Assembly (NCBI RefSeq): GCF_009707515.1
Contig: NZ_WLYI01000005.1
Coordinates: forward strand, 124,001 to 188,000
Reading direction: 5' to 3'
DNA from: Pseudomonas karstica
Lineage (GTDB): Bacteria > Pseudomonadota > Gammaproteobacteria > Pseudomonadales > Pseudomonadaceae
Length of the DNA: 64,000 nucleotides
Part shown: one piece after another, positions 1-8,746 of the stretch
Position numbering within the stretch: position 1 is the stretch's first letter
How the letters are laid out: each line of letters begins with the position of its first letter
Translations under genes and position numbers: made by a program
Notes under the pieces: model-generated
Databases searched by the model: none
What the model saw: the letters and a program-made list of their open reading frames with translations, nothing else
Told to the model about the DNA's origin: nothing

Positions 1-263
1 ATCCCAAGCATATTTTTCTCAAGGCTTCGGGCAATGGGTTTGTGGCGCAGTTGATCGACCTGGAAAAAACCCGTCCGCTGATATTCGGTTGGCGGGACCG
101 GGTCAGGGACCTGGAGCCGTTGCTGCGTCGCGCCCCGCAATGGTCCGGCGAGCAGGTTCGGCAATTTTTGGCGGCGTATATCGACCAGCCTGAAGACAGT
201 TCGTTGATCGCGGCCTGGAACCAGCGCCTGGTCGCCCGCCGCAATCACAAGGAGGCGCATTGA
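1..263 (+). CDS. Lipopolysaccharide kinase-like protein, C-terminal fragment
   Basis: The reading frame is open to the left edge (first full codon at 3) and ends at the TGA at 261-263, so only about the last 87 residues are visible. They include an IDLEKTR segment, which matches the late 'D-L-E/D' strand of the InaA/WaaP kinase-like fold, followed by a helical tail. It overlaps the next kinase gene by one base (TGATG), so the two are co-transcribed. By position it corresponds to one of the kinase genes of the P. aeruginosa LPS core cluster near PA5007. Those proteins phosphorylate core heptose, or are predicted to. The family call rests on context and a short tail only. Confidence 0.7.
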   Translation, partial: PKHIFLKASGNGFVAQLIDLEKTRPLIFGWRDRVRDLEPLLRRAPQWSGEQVRQFLAAYIDQPEDSSLIAAWNQRLVARRNHKEAH

Positions 264-1714
264 TGCGTTTGTCCGAGCTGAAAAGTGCCGGTCGCACCCC
301 CGGCCTGCCCTTGAATGTGGAGCTGGCCGATGCCGCCGGGCCTGCTCAACTGCAACTGCTGAGCCTATTGCGAGTATTGCCGGGGCAGCGCTATGTGGGG
401 GCAGCGGTGTGGCGCGGGCGTCCGGTGCTGGCCAAGTTGTTGGTGGGTAGCAAGGCGGCTCGGCATTTTCAGCGTGAGTTGCAAGGCGTTCGGCTACTGG
501 CTGAACAAGGTCTGAAGACCCCTCAGTTGCTGGCCGATGGCTTGAGCGAAGGTGAGGGCGGTTGGCTGTTGTTCGAGTTTCTGGACGCAGCGCACAGCCT
601 GGCTGACGCCTGGCACGCCGTGGAGTCCTTGACACCGTTGGCGGATGAGCAGCAAGCAGTCCTGGCCCAGGCATTGACGGCCATTGGCCAAATGCACGCC
701 AAAGGGTTGTGGCAGGAAGACTTGCACCTGGACAACCTGCTGCGTCAGGACGGCAAGCTGTATTTGATCGATGGTGCCGGGATTCATGCCGAACAGGCAG
801 GTAAGCCGCTGTCACGCAACCGGGTGTTGGAAAACCTCGGGGTGTTTTTCGCTCAATTGCCGAAAAAATTCGAGCCGTACACTGAAGAGTTGCTGGTGCA
901 TTACCTGCTCAGCAACGGCGAACATGCCTTGCCGCTGGAAGCCCTGCAAAAGCAGGTGCGAAAAGTCAGCGCCTGGCGCCTGAGAGATTTCCTCGGCAAG
1001 GTGGGGCGTGAATGCACGCTGTTCAGTGTGCTGCGTGGTCCCTTCGCCTTGCGCGCGATTCGTCGCGAGGAAGAGGCGGCGATGCTGGCGGTGCTTGAGC
1101 AGGCCGATACCCTGCTGGACCAGGGGCACGTGTACAAGACTGGCGGGGCCGCCAGTGTGGCCAAGGTCGAAGTTGCCGGCCGGCCGCTAGTGATCAAGCG
1201 CTATAACATCAAAGGTTTTGCCCATTGGCTCAAGCGCTTCTGGCGACCTAGCCGCGCCTGGCATTCCTGGCGTGAGGGCAATCGCCTGGCCTTCCTCGGT
1301 ATTGCAACTCCCAAGCCGCTGGCGCTGCTGGAAAAGCGTTGTTTCTGGCTGCGCAGCCAGGCCTATCTGGTCACCGAATACTTGCCTGGCCCGGACATCA
1401 TCGAGCGCTTTGCGCCGTATGTTGAAAGCGGTGAAGCGCCTGAGGTCGAGTTGCTGGCACTGGATCACCTGTTCGCCGAGCTGATTGACGAGCGCATCAG
1501 TCATGGGGACTTCAAGGGGCACAACCTGTTCTGGCATGAGGACCGTTGGGCGCTGATTGATCTGGACTCGATGTGCCAACACGCCAGCCTCGGCAGCTTC
1601 GCTCCGGCGTATGCAAAAGACCGGGCGCGATTCATGCGCAACTGGCCGCAGGGCAGTGCGTTGTATCAGGTGATTGACCAGCGGTTGCCCAAGGAGATCG
1701 GCGGCGCGGTCTGA
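263..1714 (+). CDS. Two-domain lipopolysaccharide kinase-like protein (InaA/WaaP family)
   Basis: This 483-residue cytoplasmic protein has two kinase-like halves. The first carries a catalytic-loop-like EDLHLDNLL and a LIDGAG metal-loop equivalent near residues 155-175. The second carries HGDFKGHNLFW followed by LIDLDSM near residues 415-440. These are the H-x-D...N and D-x-D patterns of InaA/WaaP proteins, and the second half looks the more intact. The start is the ATG at 263, preceded by AAGGAGG; an in-frame TTG at 260 lies inside the upstream stop region. By length and position it corresponds to PA5006 (called WapQ in some P. aeruginosa work). It probably phosphorylates a core sugar, but the substrate cannot be read from sequence. 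Confidence 0.85.
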   Translation: MRLSELKSAGRTPGLPLNVELADAAGPAQLQLLSLLRVLPGQRYVGAAVWRGRPVLAKLLVGSKAARHFQRELQGVRLLAEQGLKTPQLLADGLSEGEGGWLLFEFLDAAHSLADAWHAVESLTPLADEQQAVLAQALTAIGQMHAKGLWQEDLHLDNLLRQDGKLYLIDGAGIHAEQAGKPLSRNRVLENLGVFFAQLPKKFEPYTEELLVHYLLSNGEHALPLEALQKQVRKVSAWRLRDFLGKVGRECTLFSVLRGPFALRAIRREEEAAMLAVLEQADTLLDQGHVYKTGGAASVAKVEVAGRPLVIKRYNIKGFAHWLKRFWRPSRAWHSWREGNRLAFLGIATPKPLALLEKRCFWLRSQAYLVTEYLPGPDIIERFAPYVESGEAPEVELLALDHLFAELIDERISHGDFKGHNLFWHEDRWALIDLDSMCQHASLGSFAPAYAKDRARFMRNWPQGSALYQVIDQRLPKEIGGAV

Positions 1715-1733
1715 ATTGGGCGGGCGAGCTTGT

Positions 1734-1761
1734 TGTGGCGAGGGGAGGCCCTCTCGCCACA
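1734..1761. repeat. REP-like inverted repeat after the kinase gene
   Basis: The arms TGTGGCGAG (1734-1742) and CTCGCCACA (1753-1761) are perfectly complementary around a 10-base loop. The sequence resembles the short GC-rich extragenic palindromes scattered through fluorescens-group genomes. It lies 20 bases after the stop of the kinase gene and may end or stabilise that transcript. There is no following T-tract. Confidence 0.6.
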
Positions 1762-1857
1762 GGGCGACACACCCGAACGATCTCTCGCTTTAATGAAGCG
1801 CGCTCAATGAATTATGTGCGGGCTTGGCCGGGAAGACATAAGCGAAACGTTACTGCT

Positions 1858-2076
1858 TTAAAAGTAGACCGTATGGTCGTTGAACTCGCTGTTCTGATTG
1901 AAATAGCTTTTATCGTAGGTGTGGGTGCTGGTGATTTTACCGTTGTCGTTGAACTGGCTGTTCTTCTCGAAGTTATCGTCATCGTTGCTCGGTTTATCGC
2001 TCATCGAGACTTGACCCAGACCATTTTCCATTCCAGGCGTCGACACTATGGTTTGTGGCAGTAAAGGTGGAAACAT
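1858..2076 (-). CDS. Small hypothetical protein, unrecognised
   Basis: This 72-residue frame starts at an ATG whose complement lies at 2074-2076. It is preceded by a strong ribosome binding site (AAGGAG, about 6 bases away), which is the main reason for calling it. The C-terminal two thirds are acidic and asparagine-rich, with two imperfect copies of N-S-Q/E-F-N-D (in NSQFNDNGK and NSEFNDHTV), so a short internal duplication is likely. No signal peptide or membrane segment is visible. The first 27 codons overlap another reverse-strand frame (1994-2305). I do not recognise the family, and it could be the tail of a broken gene. Confidence 0.4.
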   Translation of the reverse strand: MFPPLLPQTIVSTPGMENGLGQVSMSDKPSNDDDNFEKNSQFNDNGKITSTHTYDKSYFNQNSEFNDHTVYF

Positions 2077-2305
2077 ACAACACTCCTTCAGCTAAAATTA
2101 AAACCCAGTCCGCCATACTCCATATACCAGTACCGTCGGCCGGGTAACTCTGTGTGGTGTTGTTGGTCAGAAAGGTTCCCGTCCAATGGCCTCTGCCCAG
2201 CCGAATGTCCGCTTCCCAGTGCGGGTCCGTATTCCAAGGCCGGGGCATCTCGTTAGCAATGATATTGGCCCTCCAGGCGCTGCACTGCTTTGTGCCCACT
2301 GACAA
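1994..2305 (-). pseudogene. Possible degenerate reverse-strand ORF, tryptophan-rich
   Basis: This 103-codon frame can only start at a TTG and shows no ribosome binding site. Its composition is protein-like: many Trp and Thr, with runs such as HWEADIRLGRGHWTGTF that suggest a beta-rich domain. The better-supported ATG of the 1858-2076 gene lies inside it in another frame. The simplest reading is that both are parts of one decayed or frameshifted gene. I cannot name a family. Confidence 0.2.
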
Positions 2306-2431
2306 AGGGGGTTGAGTCGATCACGATCTACCGTCAGAACAAGGACGGCAGTATTGAGATCTTCCATTAGCGGCCAGCATCTTCGCTTCACCTTGCGGCT
2401 AGAGGCTAGAGGCTTACCACTGCTTTTAAGC

Positions 2432-2437
2432 TATAAT
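2432..2437 (+). promoter_or_regulatory. Candidate -10 element upstream of the carbamoyltransferase gene
   Basis: A perfect TATAAT lies 92 bases before the GTG start of the carbamoyltransferase gene, at the end of the long spacer. A separate promoter would be needed there because the spacer breaks the LPS operon. No convincing TTGACA-like -35 is present at 16-18 bases upstream. Confidence 0.4.
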
Positions 2438-2528
2438 CCCGCCCTTTAGCTGTTTCTCGCCCAGGCGGGGAGCACAATATTTTCAGGCCGTAAGCGCCTG
2501 CATGCAGACTAAAAGAGGCTAGACCCCT

Positions 2529-4286
2529 GTGGCATTGACGATTCTTGGCCTGTCCGGCGCCCTTAGCCATGATCCTTCCGCAGCCTTGTATATCGACGGC
2601 AAGCTGATCGCGGCCGCCGAAGAAGAGCGCTTCGTACGCGACAAACATGCAAAGAACCGCATGCCCTACGAATCGGCGAAGTTCTGCCTGGAACAAGCCG
2701 GCATCAAGCCTTCCGACGTTGATGTGGTAGCGATTCCCTTCGCGCCTATCAGCTTGTTCGGTGAGGCGCGCTGGCACTACGCCAAGCGTTACTGGTATGC
2801 CCCGGACCGTGCCCTCGACGCGATCCTGATGGGTAACCGTCGCTACAAGCGCTATCGCAACAAGATCGTCTGGTGCCTGGAACAACTGGGTTTTGACCCG
2901 AAGAAAATCAAGATCGAGCCGGTTGAGCACCACCTGGCCCACGCCTCCAGCGCCTACCACTGCTCGGGCTTCCAGGAGAAGACCGCGATCCTCGGGATCG
3001 ACGGCAAGGGCGAGTACGCCACCACCTTTTTCGGCTATGGCGAGAACGGCAAGATCCACAAGATCAAGGAATTCTACGATCCGGACTCTTTGGGTGGCCT
3101 GTATGGCGCGATCACCGAGTTCCTCGGTTTCGAGATGCTCGACGGTGAGTTCAAGGTCATGGGCATGGCGCCTTATGGCGATGCCAGCAAGTACGATTTC
3201 TCGCGCCTGGCCTCCTTTGAAAACGGCGAATTGGTGATCAACACTGATTACGCCAACGTCATCGGCCTGCGCCGCTACAAAGAGAAGGGCAAAGGCTTCT
3301 ACTTCTCGCCAAAACTGATCGAGTGGCTGGGCCCGAAACGTGAAGGCGACATCGCCGACGAGCCCTATATCCACTACGCGGCGAGCATGCAGGCGCTGTT
3401 CGAGAAGCTGGCGTTGCAGATGATCGACCATTACCTGGGCGATATCCTCAAGGACACTGGCAAGCTGGCTTTCGCCGGTGGCTGTGCGTTGAACGTCAAG
3501 CTGAACCAGAAAATCATTGCCCGCGATGACGTCAAGGAGCTGTTCGTGCAGCCGGCGTCCGGCGATGCCGGCACCGCTGTCGGTGCGGCTGCCTACGTGT
3601 CCCATGCTCGTGGCGTACCGGTAGAGAAGATGGAACACGTCTATCTCGGCCCGTCCTACAGCAACGAGGACGTGATTGCCGCCTGCGCCAAGCACCCGAG
3701 CAAGCCTAAGTGGCGCCAGATTGAAAACACTCCGCAGCGCATCGCCAAGATCATGGTCGATGGCAACCCGGTGGCCTGGTTCCAGGGCCGCATGGAGTTT
3801 GGTCCGCGTGCGTTGGGCGGTCGTTCGATCATCGGTTGCCCGAGCGCCACCGGCGTGGCAGACCGCATCAACCACCAGATCAAGTTCCGCGAGCGCTGGA
3901 GGCCTTTCTGCCCGTCGATGCTCGACACCGTCGCGCCACAGATGATCAAGGTCGATCACCCAGCGCCGTTCATGACCTTCACCTTTGAAGTGTCGGAAGA
4001 ATGGAAAACCCGTGTGCCGGAAGTGGTCCATGAAGATGGCACCTCCCGCGCCCAGGTACTCAAGCGCGAATACAACCCGCGCTACTACGACATGATGAAA
4101 GAGTTGGAAGTGCTGACCGGCAATGGTGTGTCCTTGAACACTTCACTCAATCGTCGTGGCGAGGCGATGATCTGCTCGCCGACCGATGCGCTGGATATGT
4201 TCTTCGGTTCCGACCTGCAGTACCTGATCATGGAAGACATCCTGGTGGTCAAGGACGGCGTGGACCCTTATGACTCGCTCGGCTGA
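2529..4286 (+). CDS. Carbamoyltransferase of the LPS core cluster (NodU family)
   Basis: This 585-residue protein belongs to the NodU/CmcH carbamoyltransferase family. The N-terminal ASKHA-fold half begins ILGLSGALSHDPSAAL and contains the metal-binding HHLAHASSAY (residues about 136-145) and GIDGKGEY (about 156-163). The C-terminal YrdC-like half contains WFQGRMEFGPRALGGRSI, the hallmark of the family, near residues 417-434. It uses carbamoyl phosphate and ATP to carbamoylate a sugar. In P. aeruginosa the syntenic gene PA5005 (WapO in some papers) is linked to 7-O-carbamoylation of core heptose II. The start is a GTG with only a weak ribosome binding site. Its end overlaps the next glycosyltransferase gene by 17 bases. 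Confidence 0.9.
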   Translation: MALTILGLSGALSHDPSAALYIDGKLIAAAEEERFVRDKHAKNRMPYESAKFCLEQAGIKPSDVDVVAIPFAPISLFGEARWHYAKRYWYAPDRALDAILMGNRRYKRYRNKIVWCLEQLGFDPKKIKIEPVEHHLAHASSAYHCSGFQEKTAILGIDGKGEYATTFFGYGENGKIHKIKEFYDPDSLGGLYGAITEFLGFEMLDGEFKVMGMAPYGDASKYDFSRLASFENGELVINTDYANVIGLRRYKEKGKGFYFSPKLIEWLGPKREGDIADEPYIHYAASMQALFEKLALQMIDHYLGDILKDTGKLAFAGGCALNVKLNQKIIARDDVKELFVQPASGDAGTAVGAAAYVSHARGVPVEKMEHVYLGPSYSNEDVIAACAKHPSKPKWRQIENTPQRIAKIMVDGNPVAWFQGRMEFGPRALGGRSIIGCPSATGVADRINHQIKFRERWRPFCPSMLDTVAPQMIKVDHPAPFMTFTFEVSEEWKTRVPEVVHEDGTSRAQVLKREYNPRYYDMMKELEVLTGNGVSLNTSLNRRGEAMICSPTDALDMFFGSDLQYLIMEDILVVKDGVDPYDSLG

Positions 4287-5400
4287 TCGTCACGTCCTGC
4301 AATTCTGCCACGGCTATGACGGGCCGTTCCTGGACTGTGCACGGCAGTACGCCAGTTTGTTCGCAGGCTCGGGCTACAAGGTGACCACGGTGTTTCTCAC
4401 CGGGGTTGCCGACTCCGAGGTGGCAGCGGGCTGCGGATCTGACGAGGTGTTGTTCATGGAATACAGCTCGAAGGCCATTCGTGGCCTCAAGCTGGCGGCC
4501 ATCAATGAGCTGCGCAAGATCGCCGCTTCGCGCAACTTCAGCTTCTGTATCGCTCACCGCTTCAAGCCGATTTACATTGCCCTGCTGGGCACCCGGCTGC
4601 CGGTGATCGGTGTGCACCATGCGTTTGGTGACTACCAGCGCCGTAGCCGTCGGCTGTTCGCGACGGTTTTTCGCAAGCGCCTGAGCCTGCTCGGCGTTTC
4701 CGATGCGGTGCGCGATGACATGCGTCGTTGTTTGCCGGCATGGCCGGCAGCGCGGATCCAAACCCTGTACAACCGCATTGATGTCGAGGCCTTGCAGGCT
4801 ATCCAGGTACCGTTCGATGAGGCGCGTGATGCCTTGGGGCTGTCGCCGGATGAGTGGGTGGTCGGTCATGTCGGCCGCTTGCACCCGGACAAGGACCAGG
4901 CCACGTTGCTCAAGGGCTTTGCCCTGGCATTGCCGCGCTTGCCGGCCGAGAGCCGCCTGGCGATCCTGGGTACCGGGCGCCTGGAGCAGGATCTCAAGGA
5001 ACTGGCCCGCGAGTTGGGTATCGCCGAGCGCGTGTTGTTTCTCGGCCAGGTGCCGGATGCGCGTCGTTATTTCCGGGCTTTCGACGCTTTTGCCCTGAGC
5101 TCAGATCACGAGCCTTTTGGCATGGTGCTGCTGGAGGCCATGGCCGCTGGTGTGCCATTGCTGGCGACCGCGTGTGGTGGGGCGCGGGAAGTGGTCGAGG
5201 GCGTGGGCATTCTGTTTCCCTTTGGAGATGCCGAACACCTGGCCCGGGGCCTGCTGCACCTGGCGGCCATGGACCGTGGCCAGCGTGTGCAATGTGCCGA
5301 GATGATGCAGGAGCGTTTGCATGAGCGTTTCTCGGACCGGGCCGTGTGCGACACCTTCTGGGGCTTGCCTCAAGTTACCGAACTGGCCGCGAGGACCTGA
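4270..5400 (+). CDS. LPS core glycosyltransferase, GT4 family
   Basis: This 376-residue GT-B fold enzyme starts at the ATG at 4270, inside the end of the carbamoyltransferase gene. The C-terminal Rossmann half begins VGHVGRLHPDKDQ near residue 200. It carries the E-x7-E sugar-nucleotide motif in SSDHEPFGMVLLEAMAAGVP near residues 278-297, then TACGGAREVV. By position it corresponds to PA5004 (WapH), a core oligosaccharide sugar transferase acting on the cytoplasmic face of the inner membrane. The donor sugar cannot be told from sequence. Confidence 0.88.
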   Translation: MTRSADRHVLQFCHGYDGPFLDCARQYASLFAGSGYKVTTVFLTGVADSEVAAGCGSDEVLFMEYSSKAIRGLKLAAINELRKIAASRNFSFCIAHRFKPIYIALLGTRLPVIGVHHAFGDYQRRSRRLFATVFRKRLSLLGVSDAVRDDMRRCLPAWPAARIQTLYNRIDVEALQAIQVPFDEARDALGLSPDEWVVGHVGRLHPDKDQATLLKGFALALPRLPAESRLAILGTGRLEQDLKELARELGIAERVLFLGQVPDARRYFRAFDAFALSSDHEPFGMVLLEAMAAGVPLLATACGGAREVVEGVGILFPFGDAEHLARGLLHLAAMDRGQRVQCAEMMQERLHERFSDRAVCDTFWGLPQVTELAART

Positions 5401-6296
5401 TGCTCAACCGATTCCAAGGCTGGCGCGAACGGGGCTGGTCCGTCGTTGACGCGCCTACCTACAACGAGGCCTGGCAGCGTTTTGGCGGCAGTGTTGCGAC
5501 TCACCCGCTGGTGGTCGAGCGCCTGGCGCAGTTGGCCAATATTGCGGTGCGTTACCTGGCCTGGGAGCAGGGCGGCGAACTCAAGGCCTCCATTGCCACC
5601 TGGGGGCGGGACCTGGCCTTGTCCAAGGATGTGCTCAAGCGCCATGGCAAGAAGGGCTTGTTTGACCTGGGCAATGCCGAGCTGATTTTGCCGGCCGCTG
5701 CAGACACCCAGGCGCCTCTGCGACACCGTGCACGTTATTTGTCGGCGCTGAACGAGGGCCGCTTTGCCGGTCTTGTGCCTCAGGCCGAGCAGTTGGCCAT
5801 GGCGCGTACGCCTGAAGATCTGTCGAAGAAGTTTCGCTATAACCAACGTCGCGAATTGCGTTTGCTGGAAGAGGCGGGCGGTGTCGTGCGGGCGGTGGAC
5901 GAGTTTTCCAGCCAGGAGCTGTCGGCAATCTACTGCGACTTGTTCCAGCGCCGATGGGGTTTCCCGGCCACCGGTGCCGAGCGAATGGCCGAGGTCATCG
6001 AGCTGTTGCGCGAGTTGTTGATTGGCTCGGTGATTTTCCTCAACGATGCCCCGATCGCGATTCAGTTGGTCTATCGTGTCGAGTCGGCGCACTGGATCAG
6101 CGTCGAATATGTCAATGGCGGTGTCGACCCACACACCCGTGAGTTCAGCCCAGGCAGCGTATTGAGTTTCCTCAATACGCAAAGCGCCTGGGAACAGGCG
6201 CGAGCGCTGGGCAAGCCGCTGCGCTTTTCGTTCGGTCGGGCCGACCGCGAGTACAAGGACCGTTGGTGCAACCCTGTACCGGTGTTCAAGGTATGA
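5400..6296 (+). CDS. mig-14: Mig-14 family protein
   Basis: This 298-residue protein resembles Mig-14 of Salmonella and P. aeruginosa PA5003, which is linked to resistance to cationic antimicrobial peptides. The C-terminal half has an acetyltransferase-like (GNAT/FemX-like) layout: a KKFRYNQRRELRLLEEAGG segment near residue 145, then IAIQLVYRVESAHWISVEYVNGG and a C-terminal FSFGRADREYKDRW. No signal peptide is seen. Its ATG overlaps the stop of the preceding glycosyltransferase (TGATG), and its own stop overlaps dnpA, so it belongs to the LPS operon. The enzymatic activity is unproven. Confidence 0.85.
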   Translation: MLNRFQGWRERGWSVVDAPTYNEAWQRFGGSVATHPLVVERLAQLANIAVRYLAWEQGGELKASIATWGRDLALSKDVLKRHGKKGLFDLGNAELILPAAADTQAPLRHRARYLSALNEGRFAGLVPQAEQLAMARTPEDLSKKFRYNQRRELRLLEEAGGVVRAVDEFSSQELSAIYCDLFQRRWGFPATGAERMAEVIELLRELLIGSVIFLNDAPIAIQLVYRVESAHWISVEYVNGGVDPHTREFSPGSVLSFLNTQSAWEQARALGKPLRFSFGRADREYKDRWCNPVPVFKV

Positions 6297-7708
6297 GCCA
6301 GCCCCCGAGCCGCAAGCAGATACTGCTCAAGCGTCATCGGCGCAACAAGCGTGTTGGCCTGCTGGTCGGTTTGCTGCTGTTGATCGGCGTGGGTGTGCTG
6401 CTGGCCTGGTGGCTGCCGTTGCTGCTGGCGGTACTGGCCTGGGTGGCTCATGAGGCCTGGTTTGCCGATCATCTGTTCTACTCCCCCAAGGACGATTACC
6501 AATACCGCTTCTCGCCCGACGCCGAACAACTCGGGGTTTGTCTTGACGGTGAGCGGCTGTTGATTGACCCATCGTCCGGCCTTGCGCCGGACGTCACGCT
6601 GGTGCTGGCCATACGAGTCAAAAGTACCTGGCTGGGACGCTTTCTCGACCCTTGTGTCGAGCTGTCGGGCGTTGAAAATCCGGACCGGCAGGTTTTTGAA
6701 CGAGGTGTGAACGGGCTGCGTTATCTCAACCTCAGCGGCCTTGCCCCGGCCCTGGGTGCAGGTGAGTTGCGTGTGCGCGGACGGTTTTGCCGGTTGCAGG
6801 GCGCGCCGACACTCTGGGCGTTGAATCAGCCTGACTATAAAACGCAGCGGGTGATGGTCATCGCCCCGCATGCCGATGACGCCGAATTGGCCGCCTTCGG
6901 CTTGTACAGCCAGGCCGTCGAGACCTGGATTGTGACGCTCACCGCCGGTGAAATCGAGGCCGAACATTATCGCCACATGGGCATGAGTCGGGCCCAGGCG
7001 TCTCGAATCAAAGGGCGTCTGCGGGCCTGGGACAGTATTGCTGTGCCGCGTTGGGCTGGCGTACCGGAGGCCCACTGTGTGCAGTTGGGTTACTTTTGCT
7101 TGCAGTTGCCGGCGATGCAGGCGACGCCTGACCAGCCCATTGCTTCGCGCGAAGCCGATCTTGCGGATATCCGCCCGTTTCGCCAGTTCAACCCATTCCC
7201 CCTGCCGGCAGATCGCGATGGCCTGCCGACCTGGAACAACTTGTTGGCCGACTTGCGCGCGTTGCTGCTCAAGGCGCGTCCTGAAGTGATTGTGTTGCCG
7301 CATCCGGTCTTGGACCCCCATCCGGATCACATCTGTTCTCAGCAGGCGGTACTTGAAGCGTTGCAAGGGTTGGAATGGCAGCCGACAGTCCTGCTAGGTT
7401 ACGCCAACCATCTGCATGACAACGATCGTTGGCCCATGGGTGACTCGGGTGCAGGCATTACCTTGCCGCCGTTGTTCGACGACTCACGGCTGCTCACACC
7501 TTATTGCCTGTCGCTCTCCCTGGAGCAACAGCAGGACAAAGCCATGGCGCTCGGCATGATGCATGACCTGCAGCCGCGGCCCCCGTTCAAGCGGCGTGTA
7601 CGGCGATGGTTGCAGCGGTTGCTGGCAGGTCGTTCTAAGTCGCCTTACGGTGAAAACGAATTTTTCCGCAAAGCGGTGCGTCGGCACGAGTTGTTCTGGC
7701 GTTTGTGA
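6293..7708 (+). CDS. dnpA: PIG-L family de-N-acetylase DnpA
   Basis: This 471-residue protein begins with a basic stretch and one or two hydrophobic segments (residues about 23-55). A PIG-L (LmbE) deacetylase domain follows. Its zinc motif PHADDAE is at about residues 191-197 and the matching HPDH is near residue 343. By synteny it is PA5002, DnpA, a de-N-acetylase in the LPS region reported to influence fluoroquinolone tolerance. It probably removes an acetyl group from an amino sugar of the core or a surface glycan. The ATG at 6293 overlaps the mig-14 stop by four bases; an in-frame start 30 bases earlier would lie inside mig-14 and has no ribosome binding site. Confidence 0.88.
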   Translation: MSQPPSRKQILLKRHRRNKRVGLLVGLLLLIGVGVLLAWWLPLLLAVLAWVAHEAWFADHLFYSPKDDYQYRFSPDAEQLGVCLDGERLLIDPSSGLAPDVTLVLAIRVKSTWLGRFLDPCVELSGVENPDRQVFERGVNGLRYLNLSGLAPALGAGELRVRGRFCRLQGAPTLWALNQPDYKTQRVMVIAPHADDAELAAFGLYSQAVETWIVTLTAGEIEAEHYRHMGMSRAQASRIKGRLRAWDSIAVPRWAGVPEAHCVQLGYFCLQLPAMQATPDQPIASREADLADIRPFRQFNPFPLPADRDGLPTWNNLLADLRALLLKARPEVIVLPHPVLDPHPDHICSQQAVLEALQGLEWQPTVLLGYANHLHDNDRWPMGDSGAGITLPPLFDDSRLLTPYCLSLSLEQQQDKAMALGMMHDLQPRPPFKRRVRRWLQRLLAGRSKSPYGENEFFRKAVRRHELFWRL

Positions 7709-7789
7709 GTGGTGGTTGGGTCGCGGTTTTTGCCGTAGTGACCGTTATTTCGGGTTTTTGTCGGATCGCTCAGTGCCGAAAGGAAAATG

Positions 7790-8746
7790 ATGAAGGTTTT
7801 ATTTCTGGTGCAGAAAGAACAGCGGGCCATTCTGGACCGACTGTACGAAGGCGTCGCCGAGCATTGCGAGTGTGATTTGCGGTGGCTGGACAGTAACGAG
7901 CAGCGTCACTTGCGGGATTACTTCCGGCGTGAAGTCGATGTTTCCCGCTATGACCGCATCGTCTTTTTCCTGCGCTTCAAGCAAGAAATTCGTCAGGTCG
8001 GTTTTATTCGCACCCTCCCGAACCTGGTAATTCTCGAGCACGATGCTTACCAGAATTACATTCCTTGCAAATACACCGGCAAGTTCAGTGCTCATTATCG
8101 TCGCCTGCCTTGGGTGCGGGTGATCAGCTCGGGCCACCAGGTGGCCGAGCGTTTGCGCGAGGAAGGTTTTGACGCCGTGTTCGTGCCCAAGGGCTACGAT
8201 CAGGCGTTATTGCAGGAGCAAGGGCGCGAGCGTGACATCGAGTTAGCGTTTGTCGGCAGTACCAACAGCGTTGCCTACAGCGGCCGCAAAGCGCTGCTCG
8301 ATGAGTTGGCTCGGGTTGAGCCTTTGGTGGTGACGCGAACCAAGTCGGGGGAAGAGTATTGCGCTACGCTCAACCGGATTCGGTTCTTTGTCAGTGCTGA
8401 TGTCGGCATGGGCGAGTACATGATAAAAAATTTCGAGGCCATGGCCTGTGGTTGTGTCTTGTTGGCCTATGATCAGGGCGCGGCTGAAAACCAGGCGCTT
8501 GGCCTGAAAGATATGTTCAACGTTGTGCTGTACCAAGACATCGCCCAGTTGCAACGTAAACTGGCTGACTTGAGAGCCAACCCTCAACTGGCGGCCGACA
8601 TTGCTCGCAACGGCCATGAGCTTGCTCTCAATCAGTTCGGCTTTGGTCGTATCGGTCAGCGAATCGTTGAAGCACTCCAGCCCCCCCTGCGACCGCGCGC
8701 GTCGTTGAGCTGGCTTGAGAACGTGCGCCTGAAGCTGGGCGTTTGA
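7790..8746 (+). CDS. ssg: Cell-surface glycosyltransferase Ssg, GT-B type
   Basis: This 318-residue glycosyltransferase lacks a signal peptide. Two ATG codons are adjacent (7787 and 7790). The AGGA at 7781-7784 sits at a better distance from the second, which I take as the start. The C-terminal half has ELAFVGSTNSVAYSGRK and later KNFEAMACGCVLLAYDQG, equivalent to the E-x-M-A-x-G donor-binding region of GT4/GT1-like enzymes. The gene is syntenic with PA5001, called Ssg in Pseudomonas and linked to LPS and exopolysaccharide assembly. A short 81-base gap separates it from dnpA. Its stop overlaps the following TTG by four bases. Confidence 0.78.
   Translation: MKVLFLVQKEQRAILDRLYEGVAEHCECDLRWLDSNEQRHLRDYFRREVDVSRYDRIVFFLRFKQEIRQVGFIRTLPNLVILEHDAYQNYIPCKYTGKFSAHYRRLPWVRVISSGHQVAERLREEGFDAVFVPKGYDQALLQEQGRERDIELAFVGSTNSVAYSGRKALLDELARVEPLVVTRTKSGEEYCATLNRIRFFVSADVGMGEYMIKNFEAMACGCVLLAYDQGAAENQALGLKDMFNVVLYQDIAQLQRKLADLRANPQLAADIARNGHELALNQFGFGRIGQRIVEALQPPLRPRASLSWLENVRLKLGV

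Larger units (their letters stand above)
1715..2528. other. Long spacer between the kinase and carbamoyltransferase genes
   Basis: This gap of about 0.8 kb is AT-richer than its surroundings and interrupts an otherwise tightly packed LPS cluster. It holds a REP-like palindrome at 1734-1761, a small reverse-strand gene candidate at 1858-2076, a second reverse-strand frame at 1994-2305 and a promoter candidate at 2432. On the + strand a short open frame ends at the TAG near 2371 with a protein-like tail (…TIYRQNKDGSIEIFH). These pieces suggest remnants of inserted or decayed genes. None is recognisable. Confidence 0.5.

Noticed and set aside
1735..2064. + strand 109-codon frame with hydrophobic Val-rich sequence
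   Set aside because: It is the complement of the better-supported small reverse gene at 1858-2076 and starts in a REP-like palindrome without a ribosome binding site.
2406..4031. Reverse-strand open frame of 541 codons
   Set aside because: It is antisense to the carbamoyltransferase gene and explained by GC-biased third positions.
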